Below, one piece after another: positions 24,177-37,662 of a DNA stretch of 64,000 nucleotides (positions within the stretch are counted from its first letter, which is position 1; the number at the start of each line of letters is the position of its first letter). The notes below the pieces were generated by a model. That model did not search any database. It was not told the origin of the DNA and saw nothing but the letters and a program-made list of their open reading frames with translations. The DNA comes from Sitta carolinensis (Eukaryota > Chordata > Aves > Passeriformes > Sittidae): assembly GCA_032173965.1 (NCBI GenBank), contig CM063284.1, forward strand, positions 112,194,410 to 112,258,409, given 5' to 3'. Made by a program: the position numbers and the translations under genes.

Positions 24177-25630
24177 TCAAGGACTTTGTTTAAAAATCAT
24201 TGCTTATGTTTAATAGTATAATTGTGTTTATTTTTGTTCCCTTCTTAATATGAGCCCAGAGCAAAGAAATGGGAGGTGGACTTTTATGGTCTAGGAAATA
24301 GTAATGCCATTTCTTTTAATTTTTTGTGAAAATAGATATTCAAGTCTTGCATGGATAATAGTTACATTGTTAACAGAGTCTACTGCTGAGGTATTTTGCT
24401 TTCAAAGTTAGATATGTGAAATGCAGCTGCAGTTGAAAGTAATCTGGTTTTTACTGTCAAGTAATTATTGCTCACCTAACCTTTCTTGGGAAATAATATT
24501 ATCTCCTACATTTTTAATGGGATTTTTTCCCCATCCTATTAAAGTTCTTACTGGTCTTGCTATCAACCTCTGATATGATCTGCTAGCTATATATATTGTG
24601 CAAAAATTTAAAAGGAGGTTGGCAAGATGGATTGATGTAAGAAATGTTTTTTCACATTGTAGGCACCTATGAATTTTTAATACAACTCTGCATATGTATT
24701 TTTGGGTTTACTTCATGCCAGAAGTTCCAGGGAGTAAATATGAGATAATTATATTCCACTTCAAAAGTAAAGTATTTCAAATTTGGTACTTTAAGTGAGA
24801 GTCCATCTGATGACAGTTTGCTTTTTTACTAGAAGCAAAACAGTCCGTGTAGTTCCAAATCTACAAATTTTAGTTGGTGTTCTTACCTTAATGATGGAAG
24901 CAACCATGGTGTCACGTGTCTTTCAAACTGTCTGTTGAGATGGGCTTGCAGGATTGTATTTCTAAGCTCTTGGTAGGTCTTCCTAAAAGTCCACAGGAGG
25001 ATAATGCTATGGGAAGGCATATCTTTTCATACCAAAGAAAAATACACTTTCCCATCCACCTCACTCCACTTTGTAGCTGGCATCCTATGATTTCTTCCAG
25101 CCTTGTTGCAAAGAAGCTTATAGACATTTATGGCTAATGTCAACTACTTCTCATTGGTATTGCATTGGCTGTTCAGCATCTGCAGAAAAACTTTCCTCCC
25201 TGTCTTGAAGTTGGATTTTTAATGACTCATTTATCTGACAGTTCTAGTGTTGGCTGTAATGCAACTATTGACATACCCCCAAGGAAGAAACACACCACTC
25301 GTGTTCTTACTTCCACCATCATTTTCCCAGAGGCAATGGATTCAAATCACATCTTCTTGCTTCTTCCTTTACCTTTAATCTGAAATACTCTCAAGGCTAG
25401 GACGACTGTACATGTATCAGAATCATGACACAGCAGTCTCTTGCTGGATTCTAATTATTAACAATTTTCACAGTTGTCACACACTATCCCAGTTTTAATT
25501 GGTTGTACTAATAAAAGGAACATTTCTGTGTACTGAGACTCAGACCATCCTCATATAATTTAGGCAGCCTTCTGTAAGCAGCCTTGTGGGTAAGTATTTA
25601 GAGACTGCTACTTACTACAAAAAGCTCCCC

Positions 25631-25670
25631 GAAATTAAAATAGTGCATTTGAAATTAAAATAGTGAATAT
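25631..25670 (+). repeat. 20 bp tandem duplication
   Basis: GAAATTAAAATAGTGCATTT is followed directly by GAAATTAAAATAGTGAATAT. It is a simple slippage-type duplication with two mismatches. Confidence 0.9.
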
Positions 25671-26868
25671 GTTGCATTAATAAAGTTATAAGCCATGCTC
25701 AGCCAAGCTGCTCTATGTCACTGGAGAAGTTTTAATCAACCATATTGTGTTCTTTTTTTAATAGTGTTCCATTTGTTATTGTTCAGAGACCTGTCCTAAA
25801 ACAGAAGACCGTAATTTTTTTTTTTTAAATTCTTGAGCATGAGTGGTCACAGCAGTTGAAGATTTTGCATAACTAATAAACTAATAAAAAGATCTTGTCT
25901 GGATTTAACACTTACTCCTATTTAATTATTTGATTCCCTAGAAAAGATGGAATGAGGTAGTAGCATAATAGCTTGAGATCTCAGTATGTCAGTTATCAAA
26001 TCAGGTCAAAAAAGACATTAAATATAACAAGTACTGATTATAATGATGTGGCCTAAATCTAGAAAAATGTTGCATTGGTTGGGAGCTATCTTATCTTTCA
26101 AGTTTTAATTATCTATCTAGACAGAAGCAACTGTGTAAGTTTTAATGAAAATACCGTATGTATTACTGGGATTTGGAAACCCTGAAAATAAACTATTTTT
26201 GGCAATTTTTTAACAGATTAAGCAACATTATAGATTATTCTAAGTACCAGTGGGATTTGAAACTAGATCAATTACTAATTGTCATTCAGCAATGAGTCTA
26301 TCACCTTCTCTACTGTATGAAAATTAACATTGTGTTACTAAGAACAACATATTCATCAACAGAGTTCCATTTGAAATTTGTAATCTGATGAAATTGAAAT
26401 GTATTTTTTCAGTATGACTTATATATCCCAAGTTTCTGCCTGACTTTTTTTTTCCAAGTCCAAGCTTTAGCTTGTTGTAGATGATGAAAATCAAAAAAGC
26501 TACTAAAATAATATACAATTTATTATATATGGCATAACAAATACAGATCTTGTTCTTAAACTACTTTGATAACTCTCTGAGCCTAAGACTATTTGAGTAC
26601 TTGTAGTTTAGAGTAAGCATACTTGTCTTCAGTTAAACATTTCCTTTCTATGTCTTCTAGTTTGACTTCTACTGACATATGGAGAATTTGAGATACGTGT
26701 TTGCTTGAAAAAATTCCCAGTGACTCCTTAAGAAGGGCTTAGGAAGATTGTCCAAGAATGTATTTGTTCAGCAGGACCCCAGATGATATCAGAGACAGAC
26801 CCAGAATTGCACCACCTTCTCCTACTCCCCTATGTCCTTACCTCCAAGGGTAAGAAGGAGTGGGTGGG

Positions 26869-27014
26869 TGTCATGATCCACTAATACAAGCGGGGGTCGT
26901 GATGGCTTGTTAATTGATCTCAGAGTGCAAAAAGGAACACAAAAAAGGATTTAAATTTTAAATCACAACAATGCACCTTTATTAAGTGCCCACAACACAG
27001 TTACACGGTTATGC

Positions 27015-27069
<55 letters not shown>

Positions 27070-27554
27070 GAGAGAAAGAAAGAGAGAGGGTGGAATACAC
27101 CTACTGTGTATTATATCTGGATGAGATGAAGTCGTCATGGTCTTCTGCCAATAGATTTGTCTTCTTTCTGTGGGGAGATCTCAAAGTCAGTTAATTTAGA
27201 AAGTGTCTTTATAGTCCTTTTCAAAAGTGAGAGGCAACTGGCCAAAAGCTGGGGAAATCTCAACCATTGTCATGAGGCCCGTTGCACGGGAATGGGACAG
27301 GTGTACGGGAACGAAGCGAAGTACAGGACAGGTCATTACTTTTCGGTTCAAAGAAGTAAATTGCTTGGCACAGTCAACCGTGAACCTGCACTACCAGTTT
27401 TCAGCAAAGGCATACCTGAACACTTGGCAAAACATCCCGCCTCAGCCAGGCCAGAAGTCCTACGCAAAAGTCCTTTTGAGGTTTTCAGTGTTGCAGTCTC
27501 TGTCCTGGGCGATGATTGTGAGGCAGATGAGGGATCTTCAGACCATCTCTTACA
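26869..27554 (-). mobile_element. Probable solo LTR (avian ERV type), minus orientation
   Basis: The element begins TGTCATGATCC on the plus strand and contains TGCACCTTTATTAAGTGCCCACAACACAGTTACAC, a block I associate with avian LTRs. Read on the minus strand this gives an AATAAA polyadenylation signal at 26978-26983, supporting minus orientation. A right border at ...TTACA (27554) gives TGT...ACA ends and near-identical 5 bp flanks (GTGGG at 26864-26868, GTGGA at 27555-27559). An alternative right end is ...TTCAGACA at 27652. A 145-codon plus frame (27157-27594) overlaps most of it and is antisense to the LTR, so probably meaningless. No internal retroviral sequence is present. Borders are tentative. 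Confidence 0.6.
27021..27089 (+). repeat. (GA)n microsatellite inside the LTR
   Basis: About 38 bases of almost perfect GA repeat are followed by interrupted GAGAAAGAGAGAAAG words. It is confined to the LTR-like element and probably expanded after insertion. Confidence 0.95.
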
Positions 27555-30500
27555 GTGGATGATCAGGCCAGGGGGACCAGCATCGCATCTGTGATCAGTG
27601 TCTGAGGATTGGGACTCCAGGCATGCAAGGATGCTCATCAGCTGTTCAGACATGGCCTATGTGTACATGCTACAGGACTCTGACAGCACTACTGCAGAGA
27701 CATTTTTCTTTCCTTAAAAGAATAGAGCCAGTAAAACCTTGTAAATGCAACATCCATTTTACAATGCTAAACCAGGAAACAGTAAAAGAAAGAGTGAAAG
27801 GGTTTGGTTCATCACATTTTCTCTCAGTGTAACTTCAGGATAATTCAGAAATCTTCTAAGAATAATGTTATGTTGAATATTTTTTTCAAGGACCAAAAAA
27901 GTTTTATACATGTGTAGGGTTAATACGCAATTCATAGATTTTTTTTTGTATCTATGTGCATGAAAATTATAGAGCTGCACTCATGTGAATGTCTTTGTGT
28001 GTGAATTGACTGGCTTTTGTAATGAAAGGCATCAATATTACTCACTAGAAAAGAATGTGTTCTGATAGCACAGATATTGCTTAAAGCTGTTGGCAAAATG
28101 CATATTCAAAAAAAGAACATTTTTCTCCTGGTGATATTATTTATTTATTGTTCCTATTGCATCTTCTACAGATACTGGGATACTGAATTATTTGTTTCAT
28201 TATTTCTTTGTACTTTCCAAAACACAAAATCCCTAACTATAGAGACTTCAATCATATTCAAATTCTTTCTAAAAAGACTTGGAAAATATTGGTTTTTCTC
28301 TCATTTGTTGGACAACAAATATCACTGCTGACATCTGAATTAAAATGACTCTTTTAGACAAAACAGCAGAAAAAAATTAATTTTGTTAATATTTGAAAAA
28401 AGGATACAAAAAGGCCAGATCGTTTTTAGTGTATTAAATAGAACATTAAAAGGTGATTCTAAAGTATTCTGCATATACGATTATTTTATCTAAGGGATGA
28501 ACATTGACACTATCACTGTCTTACAGGTTTTTAAGAGGAATAACAAAGCAGTTGTCACTGTCACTGCCACAATACTAGTAGACACTTTTTAGTTTCCTGA
28601 TATAGCTGTCTACATTCCTTTCTCTGTGTCTGTTAAATACCAAATTAATAAATGCACAGTGATCATCATTAATAAGAAACTGGTACTTACTATAGTGTTT
28701 CCAGTACTCACAAAGTGGGCATCTTATCTTCTAAGCATAAGGAATTCCTGCAGTTAATTCATTGTGTGCCAAAAACTAACAGGTAATCTAGCAGTTGGAT
28801 TCACCATCATTAGTGACTCAGTTTAGGTATGTGTGTATAGCTAAGACATAAAAATGTCTGTCAGAACCTGAAGAGTAAAAAGTGTTACAAATTGCTAGAC
28901 ATCTGTCTGTTAACCCACGTACAGATACTTATCAATGTTCCCCACACAGAATTCAGTAAACGAGGCCTTTAAATTACAGAAATGATTATAGCAGCTGCCA
29001 GCCTGGCTGGAGGATAACTAATGTTGTCTCCTTCTGAAAGAAGGCTACTCATGCCTTTCAGAAGTGGTTCCAAGGCTAACATTTTGGTTTGCTTTACACT
29101 GTTTTCAGGAGATTTTTAGGAAATATTAGGAACTAGGAGGTAGCAGTGGTGCTTCCAGCACTTCGTGGTTTGCCACTAAAAAGAGGTAAAATCTTATATA
29201 CATTTTAAGTACATTTTTCCATAAGAAAATAAATATTTACTCACCGCCCCACACACATCTTCCTTTTGTATTATCTTTCCTGTTATCTCAGCACTTGTTG
29301 GCAGAAGGAGAACTTGGATGGTGATATTTTACTGTTCTAGCTACAAACTCAATAGTCTGATCTAGGTCACTGATGCACAGAGCTTTCCCTTTTCATTTTT
29401 GTCCTCTGCTCATGGGAAACACATAAAGAGATTAAAGGGATAATGGGTCTGATTCAAAGCCCTTTGTGGGTAATAGTAGAACCGACAACAATTCCGTTTC
29501 ACAGCAGCTTCTGAGGTTTGGGGATTTGTTTTCAACCACTCCATAAAAAGTGGATATTTCTGCTAATTGGAATTCTTTTGAAATGTTCATTTTGACTATA
29601 AAATGGGACCTTCTTCAAACAGGAGGCCTGTTGCTTGGTAGTCAGAGAAATGGTGAAGGTTTCATGTTAGCCCCTCTTCCTGATAATATGGGACTGGGTC
29701 TTTCATCCTCAAACTAAATAGACCAGAAAACCAATACTTCCTTCATCCAGACCATCAGGCATTTATGTATAAGTGGAGAATAATTTCCATTGATTCAAGT
29801 AGTCTTAATCAAAATCCTAGAAACAAATATGTTTCCCCTCTTAATTTTTAGCATGTGAAAAAAATATTAATGCAGCAAGTTCTCTATATTCTGAAAAGTT
29901 TATTTTCTTTACTCAGTCTTAACTGCTGTAATGCTAAAATCACATTGCATATTGTTTGTTATAGTACTATTTTTACTATAAGGAACTCTCTAATTTATAG
30001 GTTTTAGAAACATTTCTAATTGATAGAAGTTTTTCATAGAACAGACTTAGATAAAAAGTAGCAATTTTAGTTTTTCAGAGTTTTTTTGTTGAACTTAGTG
30101 GGATTAATTTATGAACTCACAGTAATAATGTTCAATTGTAATCCCAAACAAATATCCAGTTTGTAATCACAAAGAATTAATTAACATCTAAGACACACCT
30201 ATATGGAACCACATCAGTGTCACACATGATGATCAGATACTGCTTTTAAAAACCATTTTATAAATACAAACCGTTTGTTAGAAATACTGAAAAACGTGTA
30301 ATTGGAAGCTTTTAAAGTTTTAAAAGAATAAGTCATTTGTCTCCTTCTTTATTCTGCTAATACTTTGATAAGTCTCAGTCCTGAGAATTGCTGGGAGAGC
30401 CTGCAAGCACAACTGTCATTGTTGGTAAAGAGTGTGACCATAAGAGTCATCAGTCTAATGTATCTTAGTTTTTACTTTTTTTTTGGCAACTTTTTAAATC

Positions 30501-33500
30501 ACAAGTCCACATGTTCTAAGTATCTCCAACCTGATTTCCAACTTGCCACTACATGGCATTTTCATATTTTGTAAGGCATTTGTCCACAGATGTACAATAT
30601 ATGGATTACATAATTGATGTTTGTGCTTTCAGCATTGAAACACTTATGAAATGTTTTATTCAGGTATCATTGGATATTTATGCTTCATGTTGTGTAAATT
30701 CTTTTAAGAAGTAATGATTTTATTTATTATTTACATGTGAATTAAAGACGTGTGAGAACAACACTAACAGTTTAGCAATCAGTATCTCAGAGTTCTTTTG
30801 CAACTACAGTGTTTTGCTGTACTCAGAAAAGTGGAGCCATGATTGCTGATTTTCAGGGACCTGTGCTGTGTATGTTGCATTCATGCACACAGCTCCCCCT
30901 GACCCTCTCCATCCTCCATTAAAAAATTACTGTAATTATTCCCAATTCTGTGAAGAGCTCTGTATTGTACTGCAGCACTTTCCTTCTTGGAGCCTTAAAC
31001 ACAGCTGGAGAGAATATGTAAATAAATGTTCGTGTTTTCACACTCTGTATGAGCAACAGTGGACAGGAGAGATTGACTGACTAGAATATCAAAAGTAAAC
31101 AGCCTAAAAACAGCATCTGAGCTGTTATTATTTGAGCAGCATGCAGCTTGGTGAAGCCTGTATAATAACTCAGGGTTAAAAGATCTTGGGGTATTTCAAG
31201 ACTTTAAGCCCCATTATATGAGAGACAGCGATATTAAGGAGACTTGGGGAATAAAGTTTCATGAAAGGTCTTGGGTTATCGCTCAGGCTGGATTATCAAG
31301 TTCAGGAGGGTTGATGTGAATAAATCTGAGTTTGCCAGACAGATATAAGAGGTTTTCTAAGATCCTTTTTAACTCCAAATGTCAGCCTTCAGAGTCTCTC
31401 TACAGGATCTTCATGTCTGGGTTGTAGTTTTAATAGGGTACTTAATCACAAGAGACTGTGGAGTATCTCCTAAGTGATTCTCCTCTATGATCCAGGAGCA
31501 TTAAACCATTTCATGACCAGAGGAAGCCACAAGTAAAACCTGTAATTTAAGAAAGAGAGCCATAAAGACCAAACAGAGCCTTTTGCCTGATGCATCAGAA
31601 AGAACATGAAAAATAGGTTACATATGTGAACCCCTCTTTTTTTATCAGAAATAAGCTCTATAATGACATATTTCAGTTTTGACTTCTTTTTTTTCCTCAG
31701 TATTCCAGTCTGTCAAAATGTGTCTCTTTCTCCATGAAATGGCTTCAGGTGAGCAATCTTTTCTCACAGCAGAGAGGGAGTCAGCATGCTAATGTAAAGC
31801 CTCTAAAACTTATCAGCACAGGTGTTGAAAGCAAATTATTTGGCTATTGGCAAATGTACATCAACTCCTCTATGGGAGCTGCTCCTCGAGATTGTTCCAG
31901 CCTTCAATTTAATACAGTAGTACATAAAGGCTTTGATATAGATCAACACCCATCAATACTGTCTCGGTTTCAGATGTCAATCAGTCATAACACCTTGCAT
32001 GAGCAGTACACAAACTGGTACATGGATTTTTTTCTATGAAAAGAATTAGTCCTTTTTTTGGGGGGGAAGGGGTGTTGTTGCTTGCTTGTTTGTTTTGATA
32101 TAATGCTTCTGTTGTAGAAAAGCCAATTTATCAAAAAATAACATTTACCAAATTAATAAATTTATCATTTTGGTGGAGAGCCACAGTGGCACCAACTCTG
32201 ATTTACAGAATTGTGCTTTGAAGTAAGCACCAAAACAAAGGGATATTATCAGAAGAAAGAATACTTAAATTTTTATCTTGTTAGGAAAAAGTTTCACTAT
32301 ACTGAATTAAAGAAGAAAACATTATGAACTTTCCCACTGATGTTAAGAGAGGTGAAGTTTTTTATTTCTCTGGAAAATTTGAGAAATTTTATCAACATCA
32401 CAGCACTTCCTACCAAATAAAATCATACTTTCTTCCCATTTCTTGTCCTATATAACTTAAAAACTCCAAAAAGATTTAATTTCTAAAATGCATGCAGTGT
32501 ATGTATTTAAAACTCTGCTAGATTTTTATTAAACTTCATGCAAATTCTGTGGTTTTATTTTTGTTTCTTTTACAAGCTATTAACCAAAAGTGGGAAATAA
32601 ATGTTAACCCCAAATATTAACTCAATCTTTTCCTTTAAGTAAAATACAGAGTTAACAGTTCTTTAAAACATTCGCAATAGTGTTGGCAGAAAAATCTAAC
32701 TCGCTTACTACTGCCACTTTTTAAAAAAGACAGGAATTCATACTTATTTCATAGCCATGCAAACCTACCCTCGATGTGTTTTCCTAGGGATTTAATAACT
32801 TTGTGATAGATCTGTGACCCATTTATACTTAGTCTCCAAACAAAATGTGCAATGAAAAATAAGACGCTTTGAGATGAATGGCCACTCTTCTCTTTTTTTT
32901 TAAAAGCTGAGACCCATATTGAAGGCTAATTAACCTATAAAAACTACAGTGTTCAACTGACAAGTGGTTTGTTTTCAACATGAGCAAGCTGCAATTAATA
33001 TTTGAGTACAATTATGGCTATTTTCATCACATCTGTGATAATACCAGATCATTTTTGATAGGTATTACTACGGGAGAAACAGATTCAGAATATACTTAAC
33101 AGTAAATTTACTCTTTTAAAATAAATAAATAATTTATTTTTGGTTTTTTAAATAGAATTTTTTTTCCTCGGCCAATCTTTCATTATGACAACATAGTCTA
33201 ATTATAATAAAATAAATATGAAGAGAAAAAAATAATTATTTTTTCACACATATTTGTAACAAAAGAAAGAGAAGTGCCTTTATGAGTTTATGAATAGCTA
33301 CTGGGCACAAAACAGGAAAATCTGGAAAAGTCAGCAATTGAGATTCAGATAGAAGTTTATCATCTGAACACTTCCATGTCATCAAGGACAGAAAATAGGT
33401 TTTATGTTGTTTCTAGAGAAAATGGATTATTAATTGTAGAATCAAGATTTTAAGGCTATAATTTTGCAGTATTTTTTTCAATTTTTTTTTTAAATTCTGC

Positions 33501-34990
33501 ATTTATTTTTCCTCCTTTTATAAGGAATTGCTAAAATGCTTGGTTAAATTTATATATACTGCATTAATTTTGTTTTTTTCCTGTCTGCAAGTGTGACTAA
33601 GGCTTTCCTGAAATTGCCTGGGTCAGGGGAGTTTCCTCCAGGAAAGGGGAGGATAATGTAGGCAGCAAGACCAGATCTCTGATATGGGACTCAGAGGATG
33701 CAGATGTCAGTTTTAGCAGATTTCACCTGTAACTTGAAAAAAATTCACCACATTTACTCAATCCCTTATTTTATTTCTGTGGAAAAAATTCTTAAAAATA
33801 TATAATACTTGCACAGAGGTAACACTTGGAAGACAAATTATTACTGTAAAATACAAATAGATGTGGATAATCCAAATTCATTCCTAGGTTTCATTGCTGC
33901 TGAATGCCTCTCAGTAGGAACACTTCAAAGGTACCATGACAAAATGCAAAAATTAGAAAAATTTTGTGCGCTTCTTATACTAATTAAAAAAATCCTTTGC
34001 ATGACTTCTGAGCAAGACGCTGTGGGTAGTTTTTTTGGGTTTTTTTCTGTGAGCAAAACAGTGCTGGAATTGCATAAGGGCTTGCTTTGCCTTGGAATCA
34101 ACAGCTCTTGGGAAATGCTGTATCAGAGCCGAAGCTTCAGCTTGGTGCCTTCATGTTTTTGTAATGAGAGATAATCTGGCACACACATCAACAAAGCAGA
34201 AAACCTTCATGATAGGGATCTCTGGAAGTAGATCTGCTTCAGAAGTAAAGAACTGTATTTTCTATTTGAATCATCCACAAGGGCCCTGAGGGCACTAGAC
34301 CCTGATCTGTGAGATTTTTTTTCCCCAGCTTGACATTGGACCTGACTTTGTCACTGTACCAGCACTGTCCCCAGGGACCACTGAGCCTCTCAGCATCCTG
34401 ACATCCTGCGGGAAGGTGTCCTGCAATGTATGTCCTACAAATCCCCTGGCGGTAATTCTGGAGCAGCACATCGAGGCAGAGGAGTCCCTAGGTGTGCTTC
34501 TTCCAAGGAATGGATACAGGACCCCTAAAAAAGTTCTGCTAGTGACATAATTTGTGTCGGACTGAAGCAGGGAAGTTGACATTAATTTCCAGTGACTAAA
34601 AGTAAACTGCTTAAAAGGACAAACAACAACCAAAACAAGAGTGTGCTTTTAATTGCATCTCTACTATTGTCTTTTATCCCCATTTTGGTCCCTGGAAACC
34701 AGGGAAAACTGCTCAGGTGGCAAACAGTGTCCTTTCTGACAGACAGCTAACCAAGATGGCCTAAAGGCAGGGGCAGGCTGTGCTGAGAAGAAAGGGCTGT
34801 GCAACATGAGATGAGGGCTGAGCAAAGACCTACAGAGCTCTACAAAACTGGACTACTGGGAGCTGTGTGAGTAAGAACCACTCCATGTTTAGCAGATGGC
34901 ATCAAGAGTGGTGGGAGAAGCACACAGGGATGTTGGGAATTATTTCACTGCTGTTGAGCTATTAATCCATGGCTGGGAGGGGCAGGAACA

Positions 34991-35013
34991 CCCCCCCAGC
35001 CCCCCCCCCCCCC
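34991..35013 (+). repeat. Poly(C) tract (C7-AG-C14)
   Basis: Seven C, then AG, then fourteen C. On the minus strand these are two long G runs. Long C homopolymers are prone to sequencing and assembly length errors. Confidence 0.9.
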
Positions 35014-37638
35014 AAACTTCAAGACTGATAGAAAAGCAATTCCTATTTATTCAGCAGCAAATGATATGCAGTATTTGACTCATTCATGCAGTGAAGTCAC
35101 ACAGTTCTGACCTGGAGTCAGTTTCTGGAAGAAACAACAGAAAATGGTGCAGCTACCAGAGCCCAGATGGTTTCCCTAGGGTTAGGTGCAGGTCCTGCAT
35201 GCAACCCTCATGCATTGTGACAGAAAACCACTTAGCTTTTACAGGACAGTCCAAGTAGGCCAGTTTCTTACTTTTTCATATGCATTGAGTTATCATCAGA
35301 GTGTTCAGCATACTCCCCACACTGAGACACCTACATCCTCTTCTCTGCAGTACAGCTACCATTTCTTGCATTTACAGCAAACACTGAATTCATTCACAGA
35401 ACACCATACTGCTGCTGTGGAACTGAGGAGAAGAATCTGAGCTGAAGCAGCTGTCATTTCTATTGAAGGTTTGGAGGGATGCTGTGGTAGCTCCAGGGTG
35501 GGAAGGCTTGCCTCATACATCCATAGGCAGAACCACCCCTTCACTTCTTTGGCAGCCATGGAAGTAACTTCTTTTTATCTCTTCTCCCTGGGAGCTACAA
35601 ATGTGAAAAAACCTGAGCCATCTGAAAGCATTTACTGATTAAATAGTTCTTGCTCTCTTCATCCTCCCATAGGCACACTCCTGGACCAGGTTGGAGATGC
35701 TGGGCAGACCATGTCTTAATACCCATCTGCAATGGATTATCTGTAAAGGGAGAAAATGTGTACCTAAAGCCACACTTTGCAAAGTGGTTTCAACTCTGTA
35801 GATGAGACTTCGTCCATAAAAATTGCCTCAAGTATATACAAATGATCTTTAATGCCAGGAACATACCAACCATTTTTATAAGCTATAGCTGCACCCACAT
35901 ATATTTCAAAATGCTTTCAAAATGCTTGAAACAATTAAATTATCCAAAGATCACAACCCAAATTGGAATTACGCTGTCTCATCTTTTAGCTATCTCTTCA
36001 AAAACTGTGAAGATAACAGAAATAAATTCTTTTCCATCCTTAGTAATATTTTATATTTTAGTTTTCTTATGGAGACTTATAAATCCTACAGAATGTATGT
36101 TACTTACTTTTAAATTGTATTTTTATGAGTTATTTTTCTTCCAAATGGAAAAAAAAAATCAAACTTTTCAATGTATACAATTGATTTTTAAATGCACATT
36201 TTATCTCCTTTTGGTGAAGGAATAGGATAATTGTGAGAATGCAAAGATTTTCTTTTGGATGAGAATATAACAGAAAAAGATAATAATTTTCTTAGATTCT
36301 ACTATTTATTGCCTATGATTTGTTACTTGTCTCTTTTAATTTGTGATAGTTGATTTTAATAAATTAATTAATAAGGCAGGTAATGTTGATAATTTCCTTG
36401 AGAGTAGTTACAATCCTTTGTTAGAATTTTATCAAAATTCTCTTCTAAGTTTAAAATACCCATTAATGAGATGCAAGCCATTTATAGACTACCATAAATA
36501 ATAACAGTACTGAACATGATGTACAGGTTGCATGTAAAATTTAGAATTAAGGAATGATATTAAGACTATGAATTTCCCAGTTTCGCTTGAGATTCTCTGC
36601 TGTTAGGTTTCAATGTATACGGTTTAAATACTCCAAGCCTTGAGATTATTTGAAAAGCCCAGAATTTCAAAGTAAAAATTTGTGTAGAATATATGGACTT
36701 ACTAATACCCTGTTTACATGAAAAGAGGGATTTTAATGCATAACTATATCTGGTTACAATTTGAACAACCCCCCACATCTCTCCTTGGACCCATGTGAGT
36801 GAGAGTTTTAAGTGGATTGACAAGAGCTCTGGGGAAACAAATCACGGCAGCAAGGAATATTATGGAATATAGCTGCAGAATTCTTTGGCCACCTACGGAC
36901 TGAAAAAGGCTATTTTGGTTTCCATCATTTCCTCCGTCATATTTTCAGGTTACAAGCCATGGTGACAAATGATACATTATTTTATACAAGGGTGTCAAGT
37001 ACCGGTAAATGGAGTATTTTTGTGAAGTTTAGTTTAGTCTAATTATTGAGAAAAAAAGAAGGAATATGTTCATACAATTTTTTTACATGGTTTTTTGGAT
37101 TGTAAGCCTGTTGAATGGAATTAAAACCAAAACAATATTATCAGAAATTGTGAATGTCCTCCTCATCTGCACTTTGATGAGGTGTTTATAGATGATCTTG
37201 TAATCTACTTTCTATAAAGAGTGATACCTGTCCTTGATGGTGTTACATTTGCTACTCTGACTGCTATCTTTTCCAAAAGTGTACATTGAAAATAAGTTAA
37301 TTCTATTTTCACAGAATCAATTAATAACCCATCAGACATGATGTGTTCCCAGAGGTGGTAGGACCTGCTACAGAAATGGAAAATCTAATGTTGCAGTGAT
37401 GTTGGACAAAAAACACTCTATTTCCCAAAGCATCTTAACATCTTTCTTATATATTCATGGTACTTGTCCACTACAACTGATCGTTGCTTTTCCCATTTAC
37501 TTTTTCAAAGCCTGAGTTCTCTGCTCTTTATCTCCCAGCACTTTCAGAGTGTGGCTTATGTGTGACAGACATATGCACAAGTGTTTGGCTGCCAAATGTC
37601 AGAATCCCTGTCCACAAAGTGAGCTATACTTCCAGAAT

Positions 37639-37662
37639 AAAAAAAAAAAAAAAAAAAAAAAA
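37639..37662 (+). repeat. Poly(A) tract, 24 bases
   Basis: A 24-base A run follows CCAGAAT, so an AATAAA-like word is formed at its start. No retroposed gene body is recognisable upstream. It is treated as a simple repeat. Confidence 0.9.

Larger units (their letters stand above)
22074..26868. other. Unique AT-rich non-genic sequence
   Basis: Nearly 4.8 kb has no supportable gene. Short tandem duplications at 24095-24176 and 25631-25670 are listed separately. A somewhat GC-richer segment at 23330-23470 could be an eroded repeat but matches nothing I know. A 9-base T run occurs near 25818. Confidence 0.6.

Noticed and set aside
27157..27594. 145-codon plus frame
   Set aside because: It lies antisense within the probable LTR and shows no retroviral or cellular protein motif.
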